Under the pieces are notes generated by a model. The model saw nothing but the letters and a program-made list of their open reading frames with translations. It was not told where the DNA came from and searched no databases. The translations under genes were made by a program, and so were the position numbers. From the NCBI GenBank assembly GCA_030849065.1, contig JASAON010001532.1, forward strand, positions 6,236-48,412: 42,177 nucleotides of DNA, written 5' to 3'. This document shows positions 1-8,481 of the stretch, piece by piece. The first letter of the stretch is position 1; the number at the start of each line of letters is the position of its first letter. Source of the DNA: Jaenimonas drosophilae (Eukaryota > Euglenozoa > Kinetoplastea > Trypanosomatida > Trypanosomatidae).

Positions 1-190
1 GGGGGGGCCCCCCGCGGGCGAAACCCCCCCCCCCCCCCGCGGGGGGCAGGGGCCCCAAACCCCCCCCCCCCCCCCCGCCCGCCAAAAAGAACGCGACGGC
101 CGAAAGGCCCGCAAACCATACCCCAGCTGGGCCATCGCGGGGCGAAGTTTTGGGGGCGGCGACGCCCCCCCCCAAAAAAAAAAAAAAAAC
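1..190. repeat. Low-quality homopolymer contig end
   Basis: This stretch is dominated by runs of G and C and a poly-A run near 174-189, unlike anything in the interior. It looks like uncorrected read-end sequence or an assembly edge. Open frames here, such as one starting at 150, are composition artefacts. A real G/C-rich simple repeat is possible but less likely. Confidence 0.7.
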
Positions 191-467
191 AGCACGCACA
201 CAGCGGCATGAGATGCGGGCGGCCGTGCGCAGTGGGTTTCAAGGGTTTATCAAAACAGCCGGTTCAAGCTGCCAAAGCAATGCCAGGACAACAGCAGCCG
301 CCATAGGATGCGCCGCGTTTGCCGACCATTTAAGCCCATGACTACCATGCGAGAAAGAGCGGTTCTTTTTCTTTGCAGAGTTTGATCGCAAAAGCATGCT
401 GCTTCTAATGTCCAAGAAACGTCTGTTTTGGTTTCATTGCATTTCTTCTTCACACTAGAAAATACCC
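191..467 (+). other. Intergenic leader with trans-splice acceptors before the first gene
   Basis: No gene is seen. Two pyrimidine tracts followed by AG are visible. One is the T-rich tract at about 361-376 with AG at 377-378. The other is the tract at about 441-456 with AG at 457-458. The second lies 9 bases before the ATG at 468 and is the better acceptor for that gene. Confidence 0.55.
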
Positions 468-926
468 ATGATACCAATTAGCTGTACTGTGTTGCCTGTC
501 GGTCGAACGCTGCAGGTACTTGTGCAGTCGCTGGATACTAATGCCGTTCAGTGCTCTTTAGCGGCAGCTTTACGCATTCCTGTGGAAGCTGTTGAACTGC
601 TGGAGAAGGTTGGTTCCAGATTTCAGCCATGTCTGGCCGTTCAACTCCCGCACAAATTATTCGCGCTGATCCGGCTGCGTGCTGGTGGTAAAGGGGGCTT
701 TAGAAAGCAATTAGAGAAAAAGGGACGTGAGTTTTCTCGTGCAAAGCAACAGGCAAAAAAAGCAAAGGAATCTGAAAAACCTGTTCCTATCGTAAAGCCG
801 AAGGTCAACGTGCCCAGTGAAAAGAAGCAGAGCATCTCTAGTGACTTGGATTCAGTGCGTAAGTCAGCAATTCAAGGTATCCGCATTGCCGTGGATGAAG
901 CGGTGAAGGATTTGGTCACAAAGTGA
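468..926 (+). CDS. SDE2: SDE2-like protein with processed ubiquitin-like fold
   Basis: A 152-residue basic protein. Residues 1-74 read as a ubiquitin-like domain with the leucine-rich strand spacing of Sde2 N-termini. It ends in LRAGGKGGF, which matches the Sde2 signature in which a protease cuts after the double glycine (here G73-G74) and frees a protein beginning with lysine (K75). The remainder is Lys/Glu/Gln-rich and ends in a short acidic helix. In fission yeast and human, the cleaved C-terminal part joins the spliceosome and also acts in genome stability; that role is inferred here from family. The protein is much shorter than human SDE2 and no SAP domain is visible. The ATG at 468 follows an acceptor AG by 9 bases and puts the ubiquitin-like fold at the very N-terminus, as in the family. 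The call rests on the GGKGG motif, domain size and basic tail. Confidence 0.72.
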   Translation: MIPISCTVLPVGRTLQVLVQSLDTNAVQCSLAAALRIPVEAVELLEKVGSRFQPCLAVQLPHKLFALIRLRAGGKGGFRKQLEKKGREFSRAKQQAKKAKESEKPVPIVKPKVNVPSEKKQSISSDLDSVRKSAIQGIRIAVDEAVKDLVTK

Positions 927-1118
927 TTGCATTCAATTTTTCTCCCCGAAAAAGGTACTGCTATTCCATGTTGCACAAAAATTTCACATTCTTGGAACCA
1001 ACGGTGAAGCTGTGCATTATCTTTTGCGTTTCTGTAGCGAATGTTGCCAAGGTCAAAGTGGCGCGCAAAATGCCCTCAAACAGTTCACAAGCGATTGTCA
1101 GACCTTCATAGTCGGTCG

Positions 1119-2114
1119 ATGAGCATTCGAGAGCACCCCGAACCATCGAAGTTTATTCTTCGGTGTGAAGAATCAAATTATAGAGTGTGTATTGGATCGC
1201 CGCACTATTGTTCATGTGGAAAGTCGCAACCTTGCAAGCATGTTTTATTCGTACTGTTATTTCATTTCAACATGTCTTCGACCAACCCATCGATTTGGCA
1301 AGGAACGTTATCTGACATTGAACTTAATGAATTGCTCACAACTGTGACCACCCGAAGTAAGACAGCGTGCTACTACTGCAGGGAAGAGGGGTGCTTAACA
1401 GGTTGCAAGCACTGCAAAACTATATTCCATTGGAGATGCGCACTGTTAAAATCTCAAGCAAGTAACGAGTTGTCAACGCACTGTCCAAATTGCTCTGAGC
1501 CTGTGCAAAGAAGCACAATTCAAGACGAGAAATGCTCTGGATGCTCGTCTCTCTCTTCTGAGGTTGTGAAGTGCCTCTTGTGCCCTTGCTACTTCCTCTG
1601 TATGCGGTGCTACAATACTGGCCGAGTACACAGTACGCATCCTTTCTCATCGGTTATTGTACAGCGGAATGCCACAAAGGAGAGTCTCAGTATTGACGTG
1701 TCGTCACTTCAATACCGAGAAATTAACCCTGAAGACTACGAAGCGTTGCTGCATTTGGATGTGTTGAAGGGCTCTGATGTGCTCACTCTTGAGGAGTTTT
1801 CGCGTTTTCCTATTCATCGATGGTCTGGCGTGGATAGCGAATCGTCGTGCTTGATCTGCCTTGACGATTTTCGACAAGACGAACCGTTTGTAAGTGTTCC
1901 ATGTGGGCATTTCTTTCATGAAAAGTGTGCGTTGAAATGGTTGACGGAGCACAGGGCCGAATGTCCAATTGATCATACAAAAATTGCCCCACCCCAGTTG
2001 ACAGAATCCACGCAGTGCGCTTCAGCCTGCTCACGTGAGGGGAAGACTTTCGCCGCTCAGAATTCCGGGATGCTTCCACAAATTGGAAAACGTAGTGTCC
2101 GTGATGATACTTAG
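1119..2114 (+). CDS. SWIM/ZZ/RING-H2 zinc-finger protein, ZSWIM2-like E3 ubiquitin ligase
   Basis: A 331-residue protein from this start. Domains in order are a SWIM finger near residues 28-40 (CSC, then CKH), a first RING-like finger at about 86-127 (CYYC through CPNC), a ZZ-type finger at about 142-175, and a RING-H2 at about 244-287 (CLIC, CGHFFHEKC, CPID). SWIM-RING-ZZ-RING is the order of animal ZSWIM2, an E3 ligase, so a ubiquitin-transfer role is inferred. The last RING has Asp where the final Cys ligand usually sits. In-frame ATGs exist at 1041 and 1119. I prefer 1119 because similarity to the family begins there, but 1041 (357 residues) cannot be excluded; a stop sits just upstream of it. 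The gene is A+T-richer than those downstream. Confidence 0.7.
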   Translation: MSIREHPEPSKFILRCEESNYRVCIGSPHYCSCGKSQPCKHVLFVLLFHFNMSSTNPSIWQGTLSDIELNELLTTVTTRSKTACYYCREEGCLTGCKHCKTIFHWRCALLKSQASNELSTHCPNCSEPVQRSTIQDEKCSGCSSLSSEVVKCLLCPCYFLCMRCYNTGRVHSTHPFSSVIVQRNATKESLSIDVSSLQYREINPEDYEALLHLDVLKGSDVLTLEEFSRFPIHRWSGVDSESSCLICLDDFRQDEPFVSVPCGHFFHEKCALKWLTEHRAECPIDHTKIAPPQLTESTQCASACSREGKTFAAQNSGMLPQIGKRSVRDDT

Positions 2115-2289
2115 TTTTATTTTATTTTAGCAATTGCTGAGCATATGAAGAGTGAAGTCAGACAATTTGATTTACTTCAACTCAATTAATCACCTTGCTT
2201 GTTGATTTCCCTTGGCCCACTTTCTCTGTATCTTACTTATCTTATAAAGTTATTTTTCCCGTAGTGATCCTTCTGTTGTTTCGAACAAA

Positions 2290-3381
2290 ATGCGCCGTGT
2301 TTCGAATGCATGCATGTCCACCTGCGGACTTCGTGCCATTTCAGGTGCCGCCCCAATGTTGTACTTCCCCTCAGCGGTTTCTGCTACTGCCTCCAAGGAG
2401 GAGCAGGTGAAGAAGAACACCCAAATTGCTGTTGAGCTGATCAAGCGGTTTAAGGGCGAGGTACCCCCTGCGTACACCCGGAAGCACTCTGCCACTGTTC
2501 AGCAATTGGAGCGCGAAATTGAATCTCTTCTTGGTGGTGCCCAGAAGCTTCGCAAGGCTACGACCGACAACCAGCCGATGGATAAGCTCTCTTTGATGGA
2601 GCGATGCCTTCGCCATGCGCTGTGGTCCTACCTCAAGGACGAAGGGAAGTTTGACCATGGTGAAATGTCAAAGTGGATTGTTTACACTCCAGAGGATGAG
2701 ATGAAGATTGCTCAACTCAAGCGTCAGATCGAAGGCAAGGAGAAGCTTGCTGCTTTCCGCCAGAAGCGGGCAGAGCAGGGAGGTGCTGATGCTCCCCTTC
2801 CAAAGATCAACTGGAGTGAGCAGTACAAGTCAGTCATCGATCGTGAGCTTGTCACCGAGAAGCGTGTTCGTTACGACACTCTTGCTGCCAACACAATGGA
2901 GCGCGATGAGGCTCAAATTGATGCCCTTATTCAACAGTACCGCCAGCCTATGCAGAACAAGCGACTAGATGACCTTGTGGAGCTGTTGGAGCGCTTCAAG
3001 CCAGTCTTGGCCCGCGAAGCTATTATGCAGCGACTCACCATTAAGCACTTGGAGGGTCAGCTTGGTGTGTGGCGGTACATGGATTGGTGCCCTGAAGTGC
3101 GTGACCGAGCAGAGCTTGAGGTTGATATTACTGGATGGCAATGGTGGTCCACCTTTGAGGAGCGCCGACTTCTCCCTGTGCGCCTCCGCTCCATCAACGA
3201 GGTGCGTGAGATCATGTCGAAGGCGCAGGCTGAAAAGGCTGCTGAGCTCGCTGAAAAGAACCCCAAGGCTTCCCAGTCTTCAGGAGACGATGATCGCGAG
3301 CGCCTGCTGAAGGAAGTTCTTGCATTGCAGGCACGCATTCACCAACGTGACGAGGCACCTGTAGAGAAGTCTGCCCACTAA
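2290..3381 (+). CDS. Probable mitochondrial ATP synthase peripheral-stalk subunit d
   Basis: A 363-residue, highly charged, largely helical protein. The first 35 residues are rich in Arg, Ser, Ala and Cys with no acidic residue, fitting a mitochondrial targeting peptide. The stretch beginning PKINWSEQYKSVIDRE, near residue 173, resembles the IDWxYYK segment of mitochondrial subunit d and is followed by long helices like that subunit. Kinetoplastids are known to have an enlarged subunit d of about this length (formerly called ATPTB2 in Trypanosoma brucei). If correct, it links the F1 head to the membrane part of complex V. A Trp-rich segment (MDWCPE, WQWW) near residues 262-290 is distinctive. 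Codon use favours highly expressed synonyms. It could instead be another conserved kinetoplastid mitochondrial protein. The start lies 25 bases after an acceptor AG at 2263-2264. Confidence 0.5.
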   Translation: MRRVSNACMSTCGLRAISGAAPMLYFPSAVSATASKEEQVKKNTQIAVELIKRFKGEVPPAYTRKHSATVQQLEREIESLLGGAQKLRKATTDNQPMDKLSLMERCLRHALWSYLKDEGKFDHGEMSKWIVYTPEDEMKIAQLKRQIEGKEKLAAFRQKRAEQGGADAPLPKINWSEQYKSVIDRELVTEKRVRYDTLAANTMERDEAQIDALIQQYRQPMQNKRLDDLVELLERFKPVLAREAIMQRLTIKHLEGQLGVWRYMDWCPEVRDRAELEVDITGWQWWSTFEERRLLPVRLRSINEVREIMSKAQAEKAAELAEKNPKASQSSGDDDRERLLKEVLALQARIHQRDEAPVEKSAH

Positions 3382-3669
3382 GCTTAGGCGCTCTTTCAGT
3401 GCTAAGCTGGTTGGCTGCTTTTCCTCTGTTTTTGTAGCGATGAAATATCTCTTGGTCTTCATGAGCCTAAGATGAGTGGCATGTGAGAGTAACGAGGGGA
3501 TAACTAGGATTAACTATGAAGTACGCACGACTAGAAATTCCTATGACTATGCCTTTGTGTTGCGTGGTATGCACTGGCGATGGGGAAAGATCCTTGAGCT
3601 AAACGCATGTATATTTGGTTCTCTTTCTTCTTCTTCTGTTTCGTACGAATAGATCAATCAGAATAAGAG

Positions 3670-5310
3670 ATGGACGCAACTGAGTTAAAGAATAAGGGAA
3701 ACCAGGAGTTTTCTGCTGGAAACTATACTGAGGCGGCAAACTACTTTTCAAAGGCCATTCAGGTTGATGGAGAAAACCACGTCCTTTTCAGCAACCGATC
3801 TGCATGCTACACCTCCTTAAACAGGTACAAGGATGCTCTAGATGACGCTGATAAGTGCATCTCTATCAAGCCTGATTGGGCGAAGGGATATGTACGCCGC
3901 GGAGCTGCACTCCACGGCATGCGGAGGTATGCGGATGCCACGACTTCGTATGAGAAGGGCCTTCAACTTGAGCCGACGAACTCAGCCTGCGCTCAGGGTG
4001 TGAATGACGTTAAGGCCGCTGTGCTGAGGGAATCTCGCGATCCGGTGGCACGCGCCTTCACCCCAGAAGCTTTCCAGAAGATTCAGGAGAACCCTCGTCT
4101 GTCAATCCTTCTCCTTCAGCCGGACTACGTGAAGATGATTGATACCATTGTCCGCGACCCATCTCAGGCAATGCTATTCAAGGATGATCCTCGCTTTGGA
4201 ATGACGCTGATGGCCCTCAGTGGACTTAACATTCCCATGGAAGATGATAATGAGGATGAGCCAAGAAAGGCGCCAAAGCCGTCGGCAAAAGAGGAGAAGC
4301 CAAAAGATGTGCCGGCAGTTTCAGAGACTCAGAAAGAGGCCCTCGCCCTCAAAGAGGAAGGCAATAAGCTCTACCTGTCGAAGAAGTTTGATGAAGCTCT
4401 TGTGAAGTACCAGGCAGCACTTGAAAAAGATCCACAGAATACCGTCTATATCCTTAACTCATCTGCAGTGTTCTTCGAACAAGGTGAGTATGAGCGCTGT
4501 ATTGCTGAGTGCGAAACAGGCGTGGAACACGGAAAGGAGAACAAATGTGACTACACTGTCATTGCGAAACTCATGACCCGTCAGGCATTCTGCCTGCAGA
4601 AACAGAAGAAGTACCCTGAAGCCATTGAGCTGTTCAAAAAGGCACTGGTTGAGTGGCGCAACCCTGATACCCTGACGAAGTTAACTGCCTGTGAGAAGGA
4701 GCATCAACAGGCTATCATTGATGCCTACATTGATCCCGAAATCGCAAAGGCGAAGAAGGAGGAAGGCAATGAATACTTCAAGAATGACAAGTTTCCTGAA
4801 GCAGTTGCAGCCTATACCGAGGCCATCAAGAGAAATCCTTCCGAGCACACGTCATACAGCAATCGCGCAGCAACGTACCTTAAACTTGGTGCCTACAATG
4901 ATGCCCTAAAGGATGCGGAAAAGTGCATTGAGCTTAAGCCAGATTTTGTGAAGGGATACGCGCGGAAGGGACATGCTTACTTCTGGACCAAGCAGTACAA
5001 CCGCGCCATGCAGACGTACGAAGACGGATTGAAGCTGGACCCCAACAATGCCGACTGCAAGGACGGACGCATGCGAACAATGATGAAGATTCGCGAAATG
5101 GCAACTGGTCAGTCGGATGATAGTGAAGAGGCAGCCAAGCGCGCGATGCAAGATCCAGAGATTGCGGGCATCGTTAACGACAGCTATATGCAGATGGTCC
5201 TTCAAGAGATGCAGAATGACCCGTCGCGCATCCAGGACTACATGAGAGACCCCGCCCTCTCCGCAAAGATCAACAAGCTTATTTCTGCTGGAATCATTCG
5301 CATTGGGTAA
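3670..5310 (+). CDS. STI1: Stress-induced protein STI1/HOP, Hsp70-Hsp90 co-chaperone
   Basis: A 546-residue protein with complete STI1/HOP architecture: TPR1 (about residues 3-105), DP1 (about 125-190, with the NPRLSILL and DPSQAMLFKDDPR motifs), a charged Lys/Glu/Pro linker, TPR2A (about 220-335), TPR2B (about 355-460) and a C-terminal DP2 (about 485-546). The TPR blocks carry the carboxylate-clamp pattern KxxGN...N..A...K..R seen in domains that grip the EEVD tails of Hsp70 and Hsp90. The protein hands clients from Hsp70 to Hsp90 in the cytosol. Length and domain count match the family, so it is intact. The ATG is the first after the AG at 3651-3652, itself preceded by a long CTT-rich tract. 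Codon bias suggests high expression. Confidence 0.95.
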   Translation: MDATELKNKGNQEFSAGNYTEAANYFSKAIQVDGENHVLFSNRSACYTSLNRYKDALDDADKCISIKPDWAKGYVRRGAALHGMRRYADATTSYEKGLQLEPTNSACAQGVNDVKAAVLRESRDPVARAFTPEAFQKIQENPRLSILLLQPDYVKMIDTIVRDPSQAMLFKDDPRFGMTLMALSGLNIPMEDDNEDEPRKAPKPSAKEEKPKDVPAVSETQKEALALKEEGNKLYLSKKFDEALVKYQAALEKDPQNTVYILNSSAVFFEQGEYERCIAECETGVEHGKENKCDYTVIAKLMTRQAFCLQKQKKYPEAIELFKKALVEWRNPDTLTKLTACEKEHQQAIIDAYIDPEIAKAKKEEGNEYFKNDKFPEAVAAYTEAIKRNPSEHTSYSNRAATYLKLGAYNDALKDAEKCIELKPDFVKGYARKGHAYFWTKQYNRAMQTYEDGLKLDPNNADCKDGRMRTMMKIREMATGQSDDSEEAAKRAMQDPEIAGIVNDSYMQMVLQEMQNDPSRIQDYMRDPALSAKINKLISAGIIRIG

Positions 5311-5621
5311 CAACAATCCTGTCAGCTTCAACCCCTCAGAGACGTGAAGGTTTCACGCAATTACCAAGACCGTCTTCCCTATTTACAATAACGATTATTG
5401 TGAGAGCCTGATTGAAGAATATAATCATCTATCTTGACGATCTACGTTGTGATCCTGTTTTTTTCTACGCTGGATGAAAGTTCAACAAGGCGTGTGCTTC
5501 AGTGGCAATCCATTGTTCCTCCTCCGCTCTCCTCTCTTCTTTATTCACAGAGCTTTGTTGTTGACTAGTTGGTCGTCCATTTGTGTATCCGACCGCACAA
5601 CATTGTCACAAAGGTAGCACA
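5311..5621 (+). other. Intergenic region and 5' leader of the DM10 gene
   Basis: No gene is seen. A pyrimidine-rich tract at about 5518-5545 ends in CACAG, with AG at 5549-5550, a good spliced-leader acceptor. That gives a leader of 71 bases with no ATG before 5622. Confidence 0.6.
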
Positions 5622-8081
5622 ATGTACTTGAGCAAAGTGTCAGACCTTGCTCCGTACCGCGGAAATGTACCAAAGGAGTACATTCGCATGGCAGACCATC
5701 ACTTGCTTCCTCCGCGTGTTGGGCACAACTGGAACGATCAGGCATTCCGTAAGAATCAGGACAAGGTTCAGCAGCTGGAGGGGGAATGGCGTGGAAAGCG
5801 AGCATTCGTCTCCAAGGGTAACTACGACAACCCCATGCCCGAGAATCTTGGCCTTTCTGCACGCCAGCTCATGACGGCGTTGTCCAAGACGAATCGCGGT
5901 CGTCGCGTTGCGGATGGCGCAGGGGACGATAACAAGTACGTCACCTTGGATGACAAGGTGCTCCGCTTCTACGCCTACTTCCGTGAGCGGGCTCCGGAAG
6001 GCGGTGAGAAGGATTACTGGCATCGACCGGTCACCATTTGCTTCTACCCAGCAGATGATACGATTCTAATAGAGGAGCCACGCATTCCAAACAGCGGACT
6101 GGATGGCGGTACCTTCCTGAAGCGACAGAAAGTGCCAACGGATCCTCGTCAGCGTGAGCTGTTCCCGCAGGACGAGTTTCTCTCCCTTAACTTCTTCAAT
6201 GTGGGTCAGTCTGTCTTCATCAACTCCACGGAATTCTTCCTGTACGACTGTGATGGATTCACGCGTGAATTCCTGGGTATGCTAGGGGTGCCTGTGGGCA
6301 AGTCGTATCCGTGCCCTGATGACGAGTTCTCAACTGCCTTTAAGAAGCACCAGGAGAAGCTGGAGTCGGGCAAGTTTGGTCTGCTATCCCAGGAATTCCA
6401 TGGCGATGAAGCGGAGCGTGCGGCTCGTTTCATCCGTGATGGAGGAAAGATGCTCCGCTTCTATGGTGTGTTGGATGAGAGGAAAACGGTTCCTGGTGGT
6501 GTGGTGCGCAAGGTTGAGATCCTAATGTACGTGGAGGACAATACGATTGCCATTTTAGAGCGTCAGCTGACGGCAGAGGCAGTTCCTGGGCTCTTCCTGT
6601 CGCGCTGCTGGCTTCCCAAGTGCGGATCTGTGGCCAAGCTGAACGAGCTCACTTTCGCGCAACGTGTGAACGGTCAACGCGAGCCGTACATGGGGCCCGA
6701 TGCCTACTACAAGGAGGTTGATATGGATGTTGGCATGCACATGAATGTGCTGGGGAGGCGCGTGATGCTCTACGACTGTGACGACTTCACGCGTCACTTC
6801 TTTGAGAGCCGTTATGGGCGGCCACTACACCCTCCGATTGATGTGTCGGAATACTTCCCCCAGACAAATCGGGAGCATGGATCCTCGGGACCTCATTCTC
6901 TCCAAACCCCCGCCCCATCGGAGGAACGCACCGGGAAGCAGGTAATTAAGAAGCTCCCGGCGGACATTCTTCGCTATCGCATGCTGCTCGCGGAGCCCAA
7001 GTCAGTGGCCGATCGTCATCGTCGTTTCTCTCTGGCGTTCTACACCGAAACGAATGAGGGCATGGTGTATGAGATTGTGGTGCCCAACTCCGGCTTTACC
7101 GGTGGCATCTTCCTCAAGCGCCAAGGACTGCCAAAGCCGCAGCCACCCAAGCCGCTTCGTAACGCTCCCGATCAGCCACCTAAGCGTGACATAGAGTTCT
7201 ACACCCTCGATGATGTGGCCGTTGGAAAGCAAATCGTAGTGAGCGGACTTCTCATGAACATCACCAAGATGGATCTCCACACCGAGACCTACCTGCGCGG
7301 GATGCTGTCCAGCCCCTTGAATGAGGAGGTGGTGGAGCATCTGCTGTTTGAGCTACTTGACTTTTTAGGATCCAGGTATGGAACAGCAGTCAAGGCCTTC
7401 TTGGCCTTTGACCGCGATAGGGATGGTGTTATTAGTCTTCCTGAGTTCACGGCAGCACTGAAGGCCTTCCAAATCACAGAGGACCCCAAGGCTGCACATG
7501 AGCTCTTCAAGGTCATTTGCGGGTCTCTCGACACGGCCTTCTTGACCACTGAAGACATCATGAAGTGGATGGGTGATGAGGAGAACAAGGGACAGCTGCG
7601 TGCCAAGTATGGAAGTGCCGGCGGCGATGCGGAACAGCAGGAGATTGAGGAGCGTGCCATTCGCCTCAAGGCTCTGGGAGACCTCCGAGCACGCCTGGAG
7701 GCGCGCTGCATCAACAGCCTGGAAATGTTCCGTATGGCATCGACGATGCCACGTGCCTACCGCGGCCGTCGCTCGGACATTCACTCTCTCACCAATCCCG
7801 ATCGCGATACATGCGTCACGCCTGTGCAGCTTCGGCGCTGCATTGAAGAAATTCTGGGAGGTCTACCAACCGGCAAGGAGATGGTTTGTATTCTGCGCTT
7901 CTTCTTCCCAACGATGCCCGAAGATCAATTCTTCCGGCAGCGAGATGATGTTCGTGACTTCTTTGTAGAACTGCCTGAGTTCCAGGTACGCTATCAGGAG
8001 ATGTGGAAGCAAGCTTTGCTGCCGGAGAACCCACCGACGGAGGTCCGACCCGCGAATGAAGTGAAGACGAGCCTTATGTAA
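5622..8081 (+). CDS. Axonemal DM10-domain EF-hand protein, EFHC1/Rib72 type
   Basis: An 819-residue protein with three DM10 domains at about residues 110-210, 273-390 and 447-560. Each begins with an LRFY or LRYR strand; the first two end in YDCDxFTR and the third in a diverged form. An EF-hand follows, with loop DRDRDGVISLPE at about 597-608. The N-terminal MYLSKVSDLAPYRG resembles the start of EFHC1 and Chlamydomonas Rib72. Those are microtubule inner proteins that run inside the doublet A-tubule of cilia, so a structural role in the flagellar axoneme is expected. The EF-hand loop has intact acidic ligands and may bind calcium. The frame is open back to 5583, but without an upstream ATG; 5622 is the first ATG after the splice site. 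Confidence 0.92.
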   Translation: MYLSKVSDLAPYRGNVPKEYIRMADHHLLPPRVGHNWNDQAFRKNQDKVQQLEGEWRGKRAFVSKGNYDNPMPENLGLSARQLMTALSKTNRGRRVADGAGDDNKYVTLDDKVLRFYAYFRERAPEGGEKDYWHRPVTICFYPADDTILIEEPRIPNSGLDGGTFLKRQKVPTDPRQRELFPQDEFLSLNFFNVGQSVFINSTEFFLYDCDGFTREFLGMLGVPVGKSYPCPDDEFSTAFKKHQEKLESGKFGLLSQEFHGDEAERAARFIRDGGKMLRFYGVLDERKTVPGGVVRKVEILMYVEDNTIAILERQLTAEAVPGLFLSRCWLPKCGSVAKLNELTFAQRVNGQREPYMGPDAYYKEVDMDVGMHMNVLGRRVMLYDCDDFTRHFFESRYGRPLHPPIDVSEYFPQTNREHGSSGPHSLQTPAPSEERTGKQVIKKLPADILRYRMLLAEPKSVADRHRRFSLAFYTETNEGMVYEIVVPNSGFTGGIFLKRQGLPKPQPPKPLRNAPDQPPKRDIEFYTLDDVAVGKQIVVSGLLMNITKMDLHTETYLRGMLSSPLNEEVVEHLLFELLDFLGSRYGTAVKAFLAFDRDRDGVISLPEFTAALKAFQITEDPKAAHELFKVICGSLDTAFLTTEDIMKWMGDEENKGQLRAKYGSAGGDAEQQEIEERAIRLKALGDLRARLEARCINSLEMFRMASTMPRAYRGRRSDIHSLTNPDRDTCVTPVQLRRCIEEILGGLPTGKEMVCILRFFFPTMPEDQFFRQRDDVRDFFVELPEFQVRYQEMWKQALLPENPPTEVRPANEVKTSLM

Positions 8082-8481
8082 CACTTTGGTACCTCGGGTT
8101 TGTTTGTCGGCCAATGTGGTCCTCCTGCTGTGTGAAGACTGCTCCAATAGAGTTCTCCTCAGGCAGCGTGATTAGAGCATCGACAAGGGCAGTGATTTCA
8201 GATGTAAGAAGAAAATTTCTTGTCCGTCGTGTCTTATGTATTCTAATTTTGCGGTACCGTTTCGATGTGGTGTCGTTTGCGTACCACCGGGCAGAGACAA
8301 GTGGTCATGATGCCTCTTAGCGGCGTGGTCCGTCACCAGCTGTGGCTGTGTATCTCCTGTGTTTGGTGTTCTTCACTTCACAATAGGCGTATTTCCTTCC
8401 TTTTGTTCTGTCTCTCTGCATTTCGCGTCGTAGCGTTTTCCCTGTAAGGCATCCTCACTACAACTTGGGTATCTCAGGGAA
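8082..8481 (+). other. Intergenic region before the PRPP synthase gene
   Basis: No gene is seen. The last 100 bases are pyrimidine-rich. AGs at 8432-8433, 8447-8448 and 8476-8477 are all possible acceptors for the ATG at 8482; which is used cannot be decided by eye. Confidence 0.5.

Noticed and set aside
150..341. 63-residue frame at the left end
   Set aside because: Begins in poly-C/poly-A homopolymer sequence of doubtful quality.
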